Positions 1 through 6,593 of a stretch of 15,890 nt of DNA are shown piece after piece; position 1 is the stretch's first letter; every line of letters starts with the position of its first letter. Below the pieces are notes generated by a model, which saw nothing but the letters and a program-made list of their open reading frames with translations, was not told the DNA's origin and searched no databases. The stretch is taken from positions 1 to 15,890 of the forward strand of contig DCFP01000163.1 in the NCBI GenBank assembly GCA_002319925.1, in the 5' to 3' direction. This stretch comes from Holophagaceae bacterium UBA1801. GTDB taxonomy: Bacteria; Acidobacteriota; Holophagae; Holophagales; Holophagaceae. The position numbers were made by a program, and so were the translations under genes.

Positions 1-2
1 TG

Positions 3-779
3 CACACGGTGTGCGAGGAGGCCCGGTGCCCCAACCTCCATGAATGCTGGGGGATCCACCGTACCGCCACCTTCATGCTCCTGGGGGACGTCTGCCCCCG
101 CCACTGCGGCTTCTGCAACGTGGGCAAGGGCAAACCGGGGGAGATCGACCCGGACGAGCCCCAGCGTGTGGCCGAGGCCGTGGCGGCACTGAACCTGAAG
201 TTCTCGGTGGTGACCAGTGTGAACCGGGATGACCTACCCGATGGCGGCGCGGCCCACTTCGCCCAGACCATCGCCTGGATCCGCACGTTGAATCCAGGTT
301 GCGGCGTGGAGGTGCTGATCCCGGACTTCCAGGGGCGTGAAGCGGACTTGCATACGGTGCTGGAAGCCCGGCCCGAGGTGCTCAACCACAACGTGGAAAC
401 CATCCCCCGCCTCTACAAGCGCGTAAGGCCCGACGCGAACTACGCCCAGAGTCTGGAACTGCTGGCCCGGGCGGCCCGTTGGCGGGATGCGAACGCAAAG
501 GAAATGCGCGTGAAGAGCGGCATCATGGTGGGCCTCGGCGAGACGCCGGAAGAGGTGCTGGAGCTCATGGCCGACTGGCGCAAGTCCGACATCGACATCG
601 CCACCATCGGCCAGTATCTTCCGCCCTCGGATCATCACCTTCCATTGCACCGTTTCGTAGAGCCCGCCGAGTTCGAGATGTACCGCCGCAAGGGCCAGGA
701 GATGGGCTTCCACCGGGTGGAATCGGCGCCCCTGGTGCGTTCCAGCTACCACGCCAAGGATAGCTACCAGGCGGGATGA
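3..779 (+). CDS. lipA: Lipoyl synthase LipA (5'-truncated by window edge)
   Basis: LipA is a radical-SAM enzyme that inserts two sulfur atoms into octanoyl groups carried on lipoyl domains, completing the lipoyl cofactor of 2-oxoacid dehydrogenases and the glycine cleavage system. The reading frame is open to the left edge and begins in HTVCEEARCPN. This is the middle of the family's CX4CX5C auxiliary-cluster motif, so the true start lies upstream of the window; an apparent GTG at position 9 is internal. The radical-SAM CX3CX2C motif reads CPRHCGFC at about 93-116. The Val-Glu-Val-Leu-Ile-Pro-Asp-Phe and Asn-His-Asn-Val-Glu-Thr segments and the C-terminal SSYHA are typical of LipA. The gene ends at TGA 777-779, and dtd follows after 25 bases on the same strand, suggesting cotranscription. 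Identity is near certain. Confidence 0.97.
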   Translation, partial: HTVCEEARCPNLHECWGIHRTATFMLLGDVCPRHCGFCNVGKGKPGEIDPDEPQRVAEAVAALNLKFSVVTSVNRDDLPDGGAAHFAQTIAWIRTLNPGCGVEVLIPDFQGREADLHTVLEARPEVLNHNVETIPRLYKRVRPDANYAQSLELLARAARWRDANAKEMRVKSGIMVGLGETPEEVLELMADWRKSDIDIATIGQYLPPSDHHLPLHRFVEPAEFEMYRRKGQEMGFHRVESAPLVRSSYHAKDSYQAG

Positions 780-804
780 GCTATTCTGGCGGAACGGAGC
801 CGCC

Positions 805-1239
805 ATGAAAGCCGTCATCCAGCGCGTGAAACGAGCATCGGTGAAAGCCGGGGAACTGGAAGCTTCCATCGGACCGGGCCTGCTGGTGCTCGCGGGCCTG
901 GAGGTCGGGGACACGGAAGAGTCCTGCGCCTGGGCCGCCGCCAAGATCGTCTCGCTGCGGGTCTTCGAGGACGAAGCGGGGAAGATGAACCGCGGCCTTG
1001 TCGAGACCGGCGGCGAGATCCTGGCCATCTCCCAGTTCACCCTGGCGGGGAGCATCGCCAAGGGACGGCGCCCCTCCTTCGATGGCGCCATGAACCCCGA
1101 AGCCGCGCGGGTGCTGTTCCGCCATTTCCTGGAGCGCCTGAAGGCCGAATATCCCCGCGTGAAATCGGGCTTCTTCCAGGAAATGATGGAAGTGGAACTC
1201 GTCAACGACGGTCCCGTGACCTTCATCCTGGAACGTTGA
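805..1239 (+). CDS. dtd: D-aminoacyl-tRNA deacylase (DTD)
   Basis: This cytoplasmic homodimeric proofreading enzyme hydrolyses D-amino acids, and glycine misattached to tRNA-Ala, from tRNAs. The 144-residue protein has the normal family length. It carries both diagnostic motifs: SQFTL at residues 76-80, and Asn-Asp-Gly-Pro-Val-Thr at 134-139, which contains the Gly-cisPro pair (136-137) that DTD inserts into the partner's active site. The N-terminus MKAVIQRVKRASV is also typical. The ATG at 805 is supported by GGAG about six bases upstream. It follows lipA by 25 bases and precedes an unrecognised membrane-anchored protein by about 30 bases, so the three may share a transcript. Confidence 0.97.
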   Translation: MKAVIQRVKRASVKAGELEASIGPGLLVLAGLEVGDTEESCAWAAAKIVSLRVFEDEAGKMNRGLVETGGEILAISQFTLAGSIAKGRRPSFDGAMNPEAARVLFRHFLERLKAEYPRVKSGFFQEMMEVELVNDGPVTFILER

Positions 1240-1269
1240 CTTCCAGAGCTGCGGACACCGGCTGGGAGG

Positions 1270-1941
1270 ATGGTAGAACGGCCCATGCGCATCCGGTTTC
1301 ACAATGCCAGCAATATCCTCTGGGGCGTCACGGTCGCCAGCGTGCTCCTCGCGCTGGTGATCGCCGGCATCAGGCTGCTGCCGCCACGGGAGCGGGTGAC
1401 GGTGGTCTTCGGGGAAAAGCCCTGGATCACCCTCGATCCCGTCCGATCCCAAGGGAACCCAGTGCCCTTCGGGGATCGCGACCACCCCGATCTCCTGTAC
1501 CTGGTCTACCTGCACGGCGACAACAGGGCCATCAAGGTGGATCTCAATGTCCGGAGTACTGCGCCAATCCAGTTCCGTGACGAGGGGAAGGATGTGCCAA
1601 GGATCGCGCAGTACGATCTGGGCGGACCCCATCTCTTCAACATGACCCCTCTGAAGTGGCAGTTCCAGGGCACCGTGGAAAGCCACGAGGTGTACCACGT
1701 GTTCGGCTCGCCCCTGCCCAATGCGCCCACAACCCGCACCGCGCTGCTGAGGACGGGGACCTGGTCCCTGGTGGATACGCGAAACGGACAACCGATGGAG
1801 CTGCTCCGCTTCGAGGTCCGGAATTCGGAGCGCAAGGAGGACGACTTCGGTGATCTCTACATCAGCCTGAACAGCAGGTGGATCGTCTTCATCGACGCTT
1901 CCTTCTCATCGAAGATCTACGTGTTCCGGCGGGATCGCTGA
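1270..1941 (+). CDS. Membrane-anchored protein of unknown function
   Basis: I do not recognise this family. The protein has about 223 residues. A short basic N-terminus is followed by one hydrophobic segment (roughly residues 12-37, ILWGVTVASVLLALVIAGIR). This should act as an uncleaved signal anchor and place the remaining ~185 residues outside the cytoplasmic membrane. That part is rich in beta-type sequence with many Trp, Tyr and Pro and has no cysteine or obvious catalytic motif. The start is uncertain. The ATG at 1270 abuts GGGAGG (1264-1269) with no spacer, while the ATG at 1285 is 15 bases downstream of it. It lies just after dtd on the same strand and converges on the response regulator, whose stop is 21 bases away. 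Codon use resembles its neighbours. Confidence 0.75.
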   Translation: MVERPMRIRFHNASNILWGVTVASVLLALVIAGIRLLPPRERVTVVFGEKPWITLDPVRSQGNPVPFGDRDHPDLLYLVYLHGDNRAIKVDLNVRSTAPIQFRDEGKDVPRIAQYDLGGPHLFNMTPLKWQFQGTVESHEVYHVFGSPLPNAPTTRTALLRTGTWSLVDTRNGQPMELLRFEVRNSERKEDDFGDLYISLNSRWIVFIDASFSSKIYVFRRDR

Positions 1942-1962
1942 AGTGCGGAGCCGCGGCTGGAA

Positions 1963-2697
1963 TCACGCAAGCCCCAGACGTTCCTTCAATCGGGGAACGG
2001 CGTTGCGGCTCACTTCCAGCTCCTGTCCGCCGGGCAGGCGCACCTGGCCGCGGCCGCCCCAGAGCATCTTGAAACCCACGACGGTCTCCGGTCTCAGGAG
2101 CAGGTGGCGCTGGATGCGGATGAAGCCCGCGTTCGGGAAGGCCGCTTCCACCTCCATGAGCGCAGTCCACGAGGTCCGGAAGCCTTCAGTGGCCCAGGCG
2201 TAGACGATCTCCCGTTCCACCAGGAAGTGGGTCACCTTCTTCAAGTCCAGGAACACGAAGCCCTCGCCTGCCTTGACGGGAAACCGCGCGGAGGGAACGG
2301 GATCCAGGAGCCGGCTCAGCTCGCCGCCGCTGCGGCGAGGGACTTGGACCTGCCTGAGGCGCTCAAGGGTCTGCTGGAGCCGGGGACGGCTCACGGGCTT
2401 CAGGAGGTAATCGAGGGCGGCCGCATCGAAGGCCTGGAGGGCGTACTGCACGTGGGCAGTCACGAACACGACGGGCGGCGGGGACTGGATTTCCGCCAGC
2501 AATTCGAGACCTGTCAGTCCAGGCATCTGGATATCCAGGAAGAGGGCGTCCGCTTCGCCTCCCGAAGCTATCCAGTCGAGCAGGGCCTGGCTGTCGGGCA
2601 GCTCAGCGAGGACCTCGCAACCCTCCGCTTCCAGCATCCGGGCCAATCGCCTGCGGGCGAGGGGCTCGTCTTCGGCGATGGCGATGCGCAGATTCAC
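1963..2697 (-). CDS. LytTR-family response regulator
   Basis: This is a DNA-binding response regulator of the LytR/AlgR type, with 244 residues. Residues 1-120 form a receiver domain: acidic pair Glu9/Asp10 (AEDE), phosphoacceptor Asp55 in FLDIQMPG, Thr80 in FVTAH, and Lys100 in LLKPV. Residues ~140-240 form a LytTR domain (FIRIQRHLLL near its middle, then GRGQVRLPGGQELEVSR). The frame is open much further upstream, but the start is a GTG whose GTGA overlaps the TGA of the kinase gene. It has GGAG seven bases upstream, which gives the standard NLRIAIAEDE amino end. The coupling to the LytS-like kinase gene makes a cognate pair very likely. LytTR regulators usually bind paired direct repeats near target promoters; I could not identify such a site with confidence here. 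Confidence 0.95.
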   Translation of the reverse strand: MNLRIAIAEDEPLARRRLARMLEAEGCEVLAELPDSQALLDWIASGGEADALFLDIQMPGLTGLELLAEIQSPPPVVFVTAHVQYALQAFDAAALDYLLKPVSRPRLQQTLERLRQVQVPRRSGGELSRLLDPVPSARFPVKAGEGFVFLDLKKVTHFLVEREIVYAWATEGFRTSWTALMEVEAAFPNAGFIRIQRHLLLRPETVVGFKMLWGGRGQVRLPGGQELEVSRNAVPRLKERLGLA

Positions 2698-3785
2698 GGG
2701 GTGACTCCATTCTCCATTCTGCTCGGAATGGGCAGTGTCAGCGTCGCAATGGTCCATTCGTCTTTCTGCTGAAGAGCCAGCGAGGCCCGCTCGCCAAAGC
2801 CCAGCTCCAGCCGCTGGCGCAGGTTCCGCAGGCCGATGCCGCCTTGGTGCGCAGGCTCCGGCTTGAGGGGCTGGCCCGTGTTGCTCACATCCAGGCACAA
2901 GCGATCGTCGATGTGACGGCTCGAAATGCGAAGCTCACCACCGTTCCGGCTGGGGCTGATTCCATGCTTGATGGCATTCTCCACCAGGGGCTGCAGAAGC
3001 AGCGGAGGCAGCTGCACACCATCCAGGTCCTCCGCCCATTCCCACCGCACCCGCAGCCGGTCCTCCAGACGAAGCTGTTCCACGGCCAGGTAACGCTCCA
3101 GCAGAGCTCGCTCGCGTCCCAGCGGAACGGTTGCCGCCTCACCCAGTTCGAGAATCTGCTGATAGAGTTCTGCCAGGTCCTCGAGGCCCTGCGCCGCTCG
3201 CTGCGTATTCTCCTCCACGAGACCGGCCAGGCCATTGAGGGCGTTCAGCACCAGGTGAGGGCTCATCTGGCTCCGGAGCAGGGTCCACTTGGCCTCGGAG
3301 GCCTTGGCCAGGGTAGCCTTCTGCAGGTGGTCCAGGTGCTCGCTCCAGGCGATGACGAACCCCGCGAACAGCGAAAGCAGGATGATGCTGCCTACACCCA
3401 GGATCATCATCGACGCATCGAAGGGCGCCCATACGGTCTCCGTTTCCGGCGCCAGATAAGCCCAGGGGCTTTTCAACACTACGTGGGCCAGCAGTGTCAT
3501 GGCGATGCTCTGGGGAATGGCTCTCCAGAAGGGCGCCATGGTGCGCTCGTTACCGCTCCACTGCCACGCGAAGGGGCTCAGGAACAAGTGGATCAAGGGA
3601 TCCATCGCGTTGTTCATGAAGTGGAGGAAACCCACGGCGAGAGTTGGCCGGTACAGTCTCTCCACGGAAAGGTCGCTGTAGGTCAAGAGCGCCAGCGAGG
3701 CGAGCATCCACATCAGCGAGAGGCCTACGATACCGGGGCTGCGCAAGCGGGCAGGAACGGCCTTCGCGGCCGGGAGGAACCTCAT
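2694..3785 (-). CDS. LytS-like sensor histidine kinase
   Basis: This membrane histidine kinase has 363 residues. About four hydrophobic segments occur within residues 17-148 (including GIVGLSLMWMLASLALL and MMILGVGSIILLSLFAGFVI), followed by a short helical linker and a His_kinase domain of the LytS/YehU type. The phosphoacceptor region reads SQMSPHLVLNALN, with His177. The N box QPLVENAIKHG has its key Asn at 270, and the ATP-lid glycine motif is GGIGLRNLRQRL. The catalytic residues therefore look intact. The start is the ATG at 3785, not an in-frame start farther upstream, because this ATGA overlaps the stop of the preceding gene and has GAGG eight bases upstream. Its own stop overlaps the GTG of the LytTR regulator. 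It is the middle gene of a three-gene signalling operon. The input signal is unknown. Confidence 0.94.
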   Translation of the reverse strand: MRFLPAAKAVPARLRSPGIVGLSLMWMLASLALLTYSDLSVERLYRPTLAVGFLHFMNNAMDPLIHLFLSPFAWQWSGNERTMAPFWRAIPQSIAMTLLAHVVLKSPWAYLAPETETVWAPFDASMMILGVGSIILLSLFAGFVIAWSEHLDHLQKATLAKASEAKWTLLRSQMSPHLVLNALNGLAGLVEENTQRAAQGLEDLAELYQQILELGEAATVPLGRERALLERYLAVEQLRLEDRLRVRWEWAEDLDGVQLPPLLLQPLVENAIKHGISPSRNGGELRISSRHIDDRLCLDVSNTGQPLKPEPAHQGGIGLRNLRQRLELGFGERASLALQQKDEWTIATLTLPIPSRMENGVTP

Positions 3786-4780
3786 GGTCCCGCCCTCGGG
3801 ACGAACAGGCAGAGGCTGGACGGACCTTCCGGAATGCAGCACGCTTGCTCGCCTAAGGCCTCACGCAATTTCGCCAACGTACCGGACACCAGGATTTCAT
3901 CGAAAGCTCCAGCCTGCCGGACTCGAACTTCCAGGCCATCCGGTGTCTCTGTGGCTGAGAAATCCAATACCGGCGAGCCCTTCGCCAGAATCGAGGCACA
4001 AAGGGAGAAGAGACAGAAGGGTGGAAATCTCCATCCGCTGGTTTCCCTGAAACCGTGCCAACGGCGGAGGATGGTCACGCCGGAGCGTTGTTTCTCCGCT
4101 TCGAGGTAGGTCTCCACCAGCTCCTGTTCGGTGCCCAGGGCCACCAAAGGACATTCCATCATGCCCAGCCAGCTGCGGTAGAGCTGCGCCAGAAGCAGGA
4201 TTCCATCCACGGTCTCCGCTGGTAATGATTCAGCCTGGGTGGAGAGATGACGCAAGTGGCTCACCAAGAGATCGGGAGGAAAAGGACTCCGGTTGCGCAT
4301 CCACGCCATGGCCCGGGCTTCAGCATCCGCGGCTCTGACCTTGGTCCAGAGCCGTTCCAGGTTCGCCATGGGCCAGCCCAGGCCCACCGTGAGCACGACC
4401 AGGAGCGGCGCTGAAACGGGAAGACGCCGGGAGAAGAGCACGGAGAATGCATCGGGAGGATAGGCAAGGACCAAAACCCCCGCGGTGAGCAGAATGCCGA
4501 CGAGGCCACCGCCGACGAGGCTGAGTGGCAGCGCGCGTTTCCAGCTCGAGCGGGATTGCCGTTCGGTCCATTGCCAGGGCCAGGGGCTCAGGAACACCAA
4601 CGGGACGAACGCCAGGAGCCAGAGCGCCTTCTCCAAGATCTGGGGACCTTCTCCTGGCAGCGCGAACATGACCAGGATGGGTATGCCCAGCCCCGGCACC
4701 ACCAGCGCGCAGGACCAGATGCTCCGTTGACGGAGCCGTCCGCGCAGAGCGGAAAAGGCCTGTTGAGCTGATGGAGACAT
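3782..4780 (-). CDS. Degenerate LytS-like kinase paralogue (predicted pseudokinase)
   Basis: The protein has 332 residues and the same layout as the following kinase: hydrophobic segments over about residues 22-140, then a dimerisation/ATPase-like region. It shares an LSPWPWQW segment (residues 64-71) with LSPFAWQW in the kinase. By-eye alignment of the histidine-box region places Asp170 (PFPPDLLVSHLRHL) where the kinase has His177. The region PPFCLFSLCASILAKG (253-268) aligns without gaps to the kinase N box PPLLLQPLVENAIKHG, so the Mg/ATP-binding Asn is replaced by Ser263 and the preceding Glu by Ala262. No clear glycine lid remains. Autophosphorylation therefore seems unlikely. A sensory or scaffolding partner of the coupled kinase, possibly a heterodimer subunit, is my inference. 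It has no Shine-Dalgarno sequence; an extended -10 lies directly upstream. Its stop overlaps the kinase ATG. Confidence 0.85.
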   Translation of the reverse strand: MSPSAQQAFSALRGRLRQRSIWSCALVVPGLGIPILVMFALPGEGPQILEKALWLLAFVPLVFLSPWPWQWTERQSRSSWKRALPLSLVGGGLVGILLTAGVLVLAYPPDAFSVLFSRRLPVSAPLLVVLTVGLGWPMANLERLWTKVRAADAEARAMAWMRNRSPFPPDLLVSHLRHLSTQAESLPAETVDGILLLAQLYRSWLGMMECPLVALGTEQELVETYLEAEKQRSGVTILRRWHGFRETSGWRFPPFCLFSLCASILAKGSPVLDFSATETPDGLEVRVRQAGAFDEILVSGTLAKLREALGEQACCIPEGPSSLCLFVPRAGP

Positions 4781-4785
4781 GCTGA

Positions 4786-4794
4786 ATTATGGCA
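4786..4794 (-). promoter_or_regulatory. Extended -10 promoter of the pseudokinase-kinase-regulator operon; leaderless start
   Basis: On the minus strand TGC-CATAAT matches an extended sigma70 -10 (five of six to TATAAT plus the TG). Only five bases separate it from the ATG at 4780, so transcription would begin at or within a base or two of the start codon. The absence of a Shine-Dalgarno sequence upstream of this gene fits a leaderless mRNA. I see no good -35 element. This is inference from sequence only. Confidence 0.4.
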
Positions 4795-4979
4795 TTCGGA
4801 GCAGACTCCCGTTCGTCGACGGAATCCGGCATCCGGCCGGAAAGGAAACGGATTCGCGGCTCTCAGCGGATCCACAGGGCGCCTCGCCGATGGAGTTCTG
4901 CCATTGGAAGCGGGCAGCATCGGTGATCGATCACATGGGTGAAACTCGATCCAACGTTTTTCGTGGGATCAATCCTTTT

Positions 4980-4983
4980 GGAG
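4980..4983 (+). promoter_or_regulatory. Ribosome binding site that sets the hydrolase start
   Basis: GGAG lies six bases upstream of the ATG at 4990. It favours that start over an in-frame ATG at 4939, which would put 17 extra residues before the signal peptide, and over the ATG at 5005. Confidence 0.6.
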
Positions 4984-4989
4984 TCCGTC

Positions 4990-5982
4990 ATGGTGCATCG
5001 TTGGATGAAGTCTGGTTTTCTCTGGGCAGCCATCCTGGCCTGCGCTGTTCCTCCGCCAATCGAAGCGCAACTACCCGTTAGCACGGCGCCCGCCAGCACG
5101 GCGCCCGTTAGCACGGCGCCCACGATCCAGGGGCAGGATCATTTCGCGGTGCGGGACGGCATCCGCATCCATCTCTGGCAGAAATGCCTGAAGGGCCAGG
5201 AAACTGCGGCGGCACAGGCCGGGCGCGTGGCCCTGTTGCTGCACGGAGCCACGTGGTCCGGGAAACCGGATTTCGATCTCCAGATCCGCGACTATTCTCT
5301 GATGGATTTCCTGGTCCGGAACGGCTACGACGTCTGGGCCATCGATATCCACGGCTACGGCCAGTCGGACAGGACCGACAAGGACTGGTCGGACACCGCC
5401 TCGGCGGCCGAGGACATGGCCGCGGCCGTGGATTACATCTGCCAGCTTCGCAAGACCACACGCGTGAAGGTGCTGGGCTGGTCCTGGGGCACGCAGATCG
5501 CTGGAATCTATGCCGCGGACCATCCCGATCGCATCTCGCGCCTCATCCTGTACGGCAACGTCTGGCATGGTCTCCCCGAGTGGAAAACCATCCCGGTTCC
5601 CAAGGCCCAGTACCGCACCAACAGTGATGCCGATGCCCGGGAGGATTTCATTGCCGGACAATTCGAGACGGATGTGGCGGATGCCTACGCGAAGGAGGCA
5701 CTGAAGACGGATCCCCAGTCCCCCAACGGGATCCTGGTGGATCTCTTCACCAAACTGCCGCTCATCGATCCCGAAAAGATCACGGTGCCGACGCTCATCA
5801 TCCGGCCCGAGAAGGATTTCGCATCCACACCCGAAGAGATGCTCGCCTTCTTCGGGAAGCTCAAGAGTCCCGACAAAGCCTACGTATGCCTGCCCGAGGG
5901 AGGGCACGCGATCATCCTCGAGAAGGGCCACCATCGCTTCCAAAACGCCGTGTTGGCCTTCTTCGAAGGAGAACGGCCATGA
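4990..5982 (+). CDS. Secreted alpha/beta-hydrolase
   Basis: The protein has 330 residues and a clear signal peptide (MVHRWMKSGFLWAAILACA, then a probable cut after EA at about residue 27), so it acts outside the cytoplasmic membrane. A Ser-Thr-Ala-Pro-rich linker follows and then the alpha/beta-hydrolase fold. LLLHGATWSG forms the strand-3/oxyanion region. The nucleophile elbow is GWSWG with Ser165. The acid is Asp276 in IIRPEKD, and the base is His306 in GGHAII. The triad is complete. The substrate cannot be told from sequence; carboxylesters, lactones or similar small esters are possible. The gene overlaps the next one by ATGA, so the hydrolase and the DJ-1-like protein are translationally coupled and both are exported. 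The region between it and the divergent kinase operon (4781-4989) presumably holds both promoters; apart from the extended -10 listed, I see only a TGATCGATCA palindrome at 4924-4933. Confidence 0.9.
   Translation: MVHRWMKSGFLWAAILACAVPPPIEAQLPVSTAPASTAPVSTAPTIQGQDHFAVRDGIRIHLWQKCLKGQETAAAQAGRVALLLHGATWSGKPDFDLQIRDYSLMDFLVRNGYDVWAIDIHGYGQSDRTDKDWSDTASAAEDMAAAVDYICQLRKTTRVKVLGWSWGTQIAGIYAADHPDRISRLILYGNVWHGLPEWKTIPVPKAQYRTNSDADAREDFIAGQFETDVADAYAKEALKTDPQSPNGILVDLFTKLPLIDPEKITVPTLIIRPEKDFASTPEEMLAFFGKLKSPDKAYVCLPEGGHAIILEKGHHRFQNAVLAFFEGERP
5077..5121 (+). repeat. Three tandem 15-bp repeats in the hydrolase linker
   Basis: Three consecutive in-frame copies of (G/T/C-variable)AGCACGGCGCCC encode VSTAP-ASTAP-VSTAP. 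Copies one and three are identical; copy two differs only in its first codon (GCC for GTT). The tract lies just after the predicted signal-peptide cleavage site and forms a flexible proline-rich linker. Copy number could vary by slippage or recombination. Confidence 0.9.
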
Positions 5983-6581
5983 AGAGAGGGCTGATGGTTG
6001 CACTCGCGCTGCTGGCCCTGGGACTATGCTCTCTCCCGGCCTTCGCCAAGGCACCGGAGACCGTGCTCCTGCTCATCTCGCGGGAGAACGGCCGCAATCC
6101 GGAACTGATGCTCACCATGGAAGTGGGGGTGATGCTGAACCTGCTCAAGCAGGCGGGGTTTCGCGTGAAGGTGTCCGCCCCGTCGGAGCGCGAGATCACG
6201 GGAACGATCTCGTCGCTGAAACCCGACCTCAAGAACAGCGAGGTGCGGTTGGCCGATTACGCCGGCTTCGTGCTGCCCTGCATGGCCCAGCCCACAGGAG
6301 CAGAGGGCGTGGCGCCGGAGTTCATCAAGCTCGTCCAGCAGATCACGGCCACGGGAAAGCCTGTCGCTGCCATGATGAGCTCCATCGACATTCTGCGGAA
6401 GGCCGGCGTCCTCGAAGGCCGCACCATAGCAGCCCAGAACAGCCGCCCGCCCTGCGTCGTGGACCGTAACCTCGTCACCAGTATGATGTGCCCCTACATG
6501 GCCCAGGAGATGGGCGAGAAGGACGCGGTCGCGGATGTCATGCGGGCGTTCATCGGGCTGCTGCGAGCCAAATCTCAGTAA
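5979..6581 (+). CDS. Exported DJ-1/PfpI-like protein lacking the family cysteine
   Basis: The 200-residue protein begins with a signal peptide (MKRGLMVALALLALG to the AFA site near residue 23), followed by a DJ-1/PfpI-type (class I glutamine-amidotransferase-like) domain. TVLLLISRENG forms the first strand. LADYAGFVLPCMAQPTG (about 91-107) matches the 'D-Y-D-G-v-v-i-P-G-G' region. GKPVAAMMSSIDILRKAGVL (126-145) is the elbow region and VVDRNLVTS (159-167) the typical C-terminal motif. The elbow normally reads A-I-C-H-G; here Met133 stands where the reactive Cys should be. Classical protease, deglycase or glyoxalase III chemistry is therefore unlikely at that site. Cysteines at 101, 158 and 170 could serve otherwise. 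The ATG overlaps the hydrolase TGA (ATGA), with AAGGAG upstream. Family membership is fairly sure; function is unknown. Confidence 0.82.
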   Translation: MKRGLMVALALLALGLCSLPAFAKAPETVLLLISRENGRNPELMLTMEVGVMLNLLKQAGFRVKVSAPSEREITGTISSLKPDLKNSEVRLADYAGFVLPCMAQPTGAEGVAPEFIKLVQQITATGKPVAAMMSSIDILRKAGVLEGRTIAAQNSRPPCVVDRNLVTSMMCPYMAQEMGEKDAVADVMRAFIGLLRAKSQ

Positions 6582-6593
6582 CAGCGGGGTCCT

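Noticed and set aside
234..1292. 352-codon open frame on the minus strand across lipA and dtd
   Set aside because: It is antisense to two certain housekeeping genes and has low-complexity, domain-free translation.
1949..1958. AGCCGCGGCT palindrome between convergent genes as a terminator
   Set aside because: A 10-bp perfect palindrome leaves no loop and has no T tract on either side; chance is likely in GC-rich DNA.
2844..4109. 421-codon open frame on the plus strand across the kinase genes
   Set aside because: It is antisense to two coupled kinase genes with clear family motifs; its translation is rich in Gln, His and Arg with no domain, as expected for a shadow frame in GC-rich DNA.
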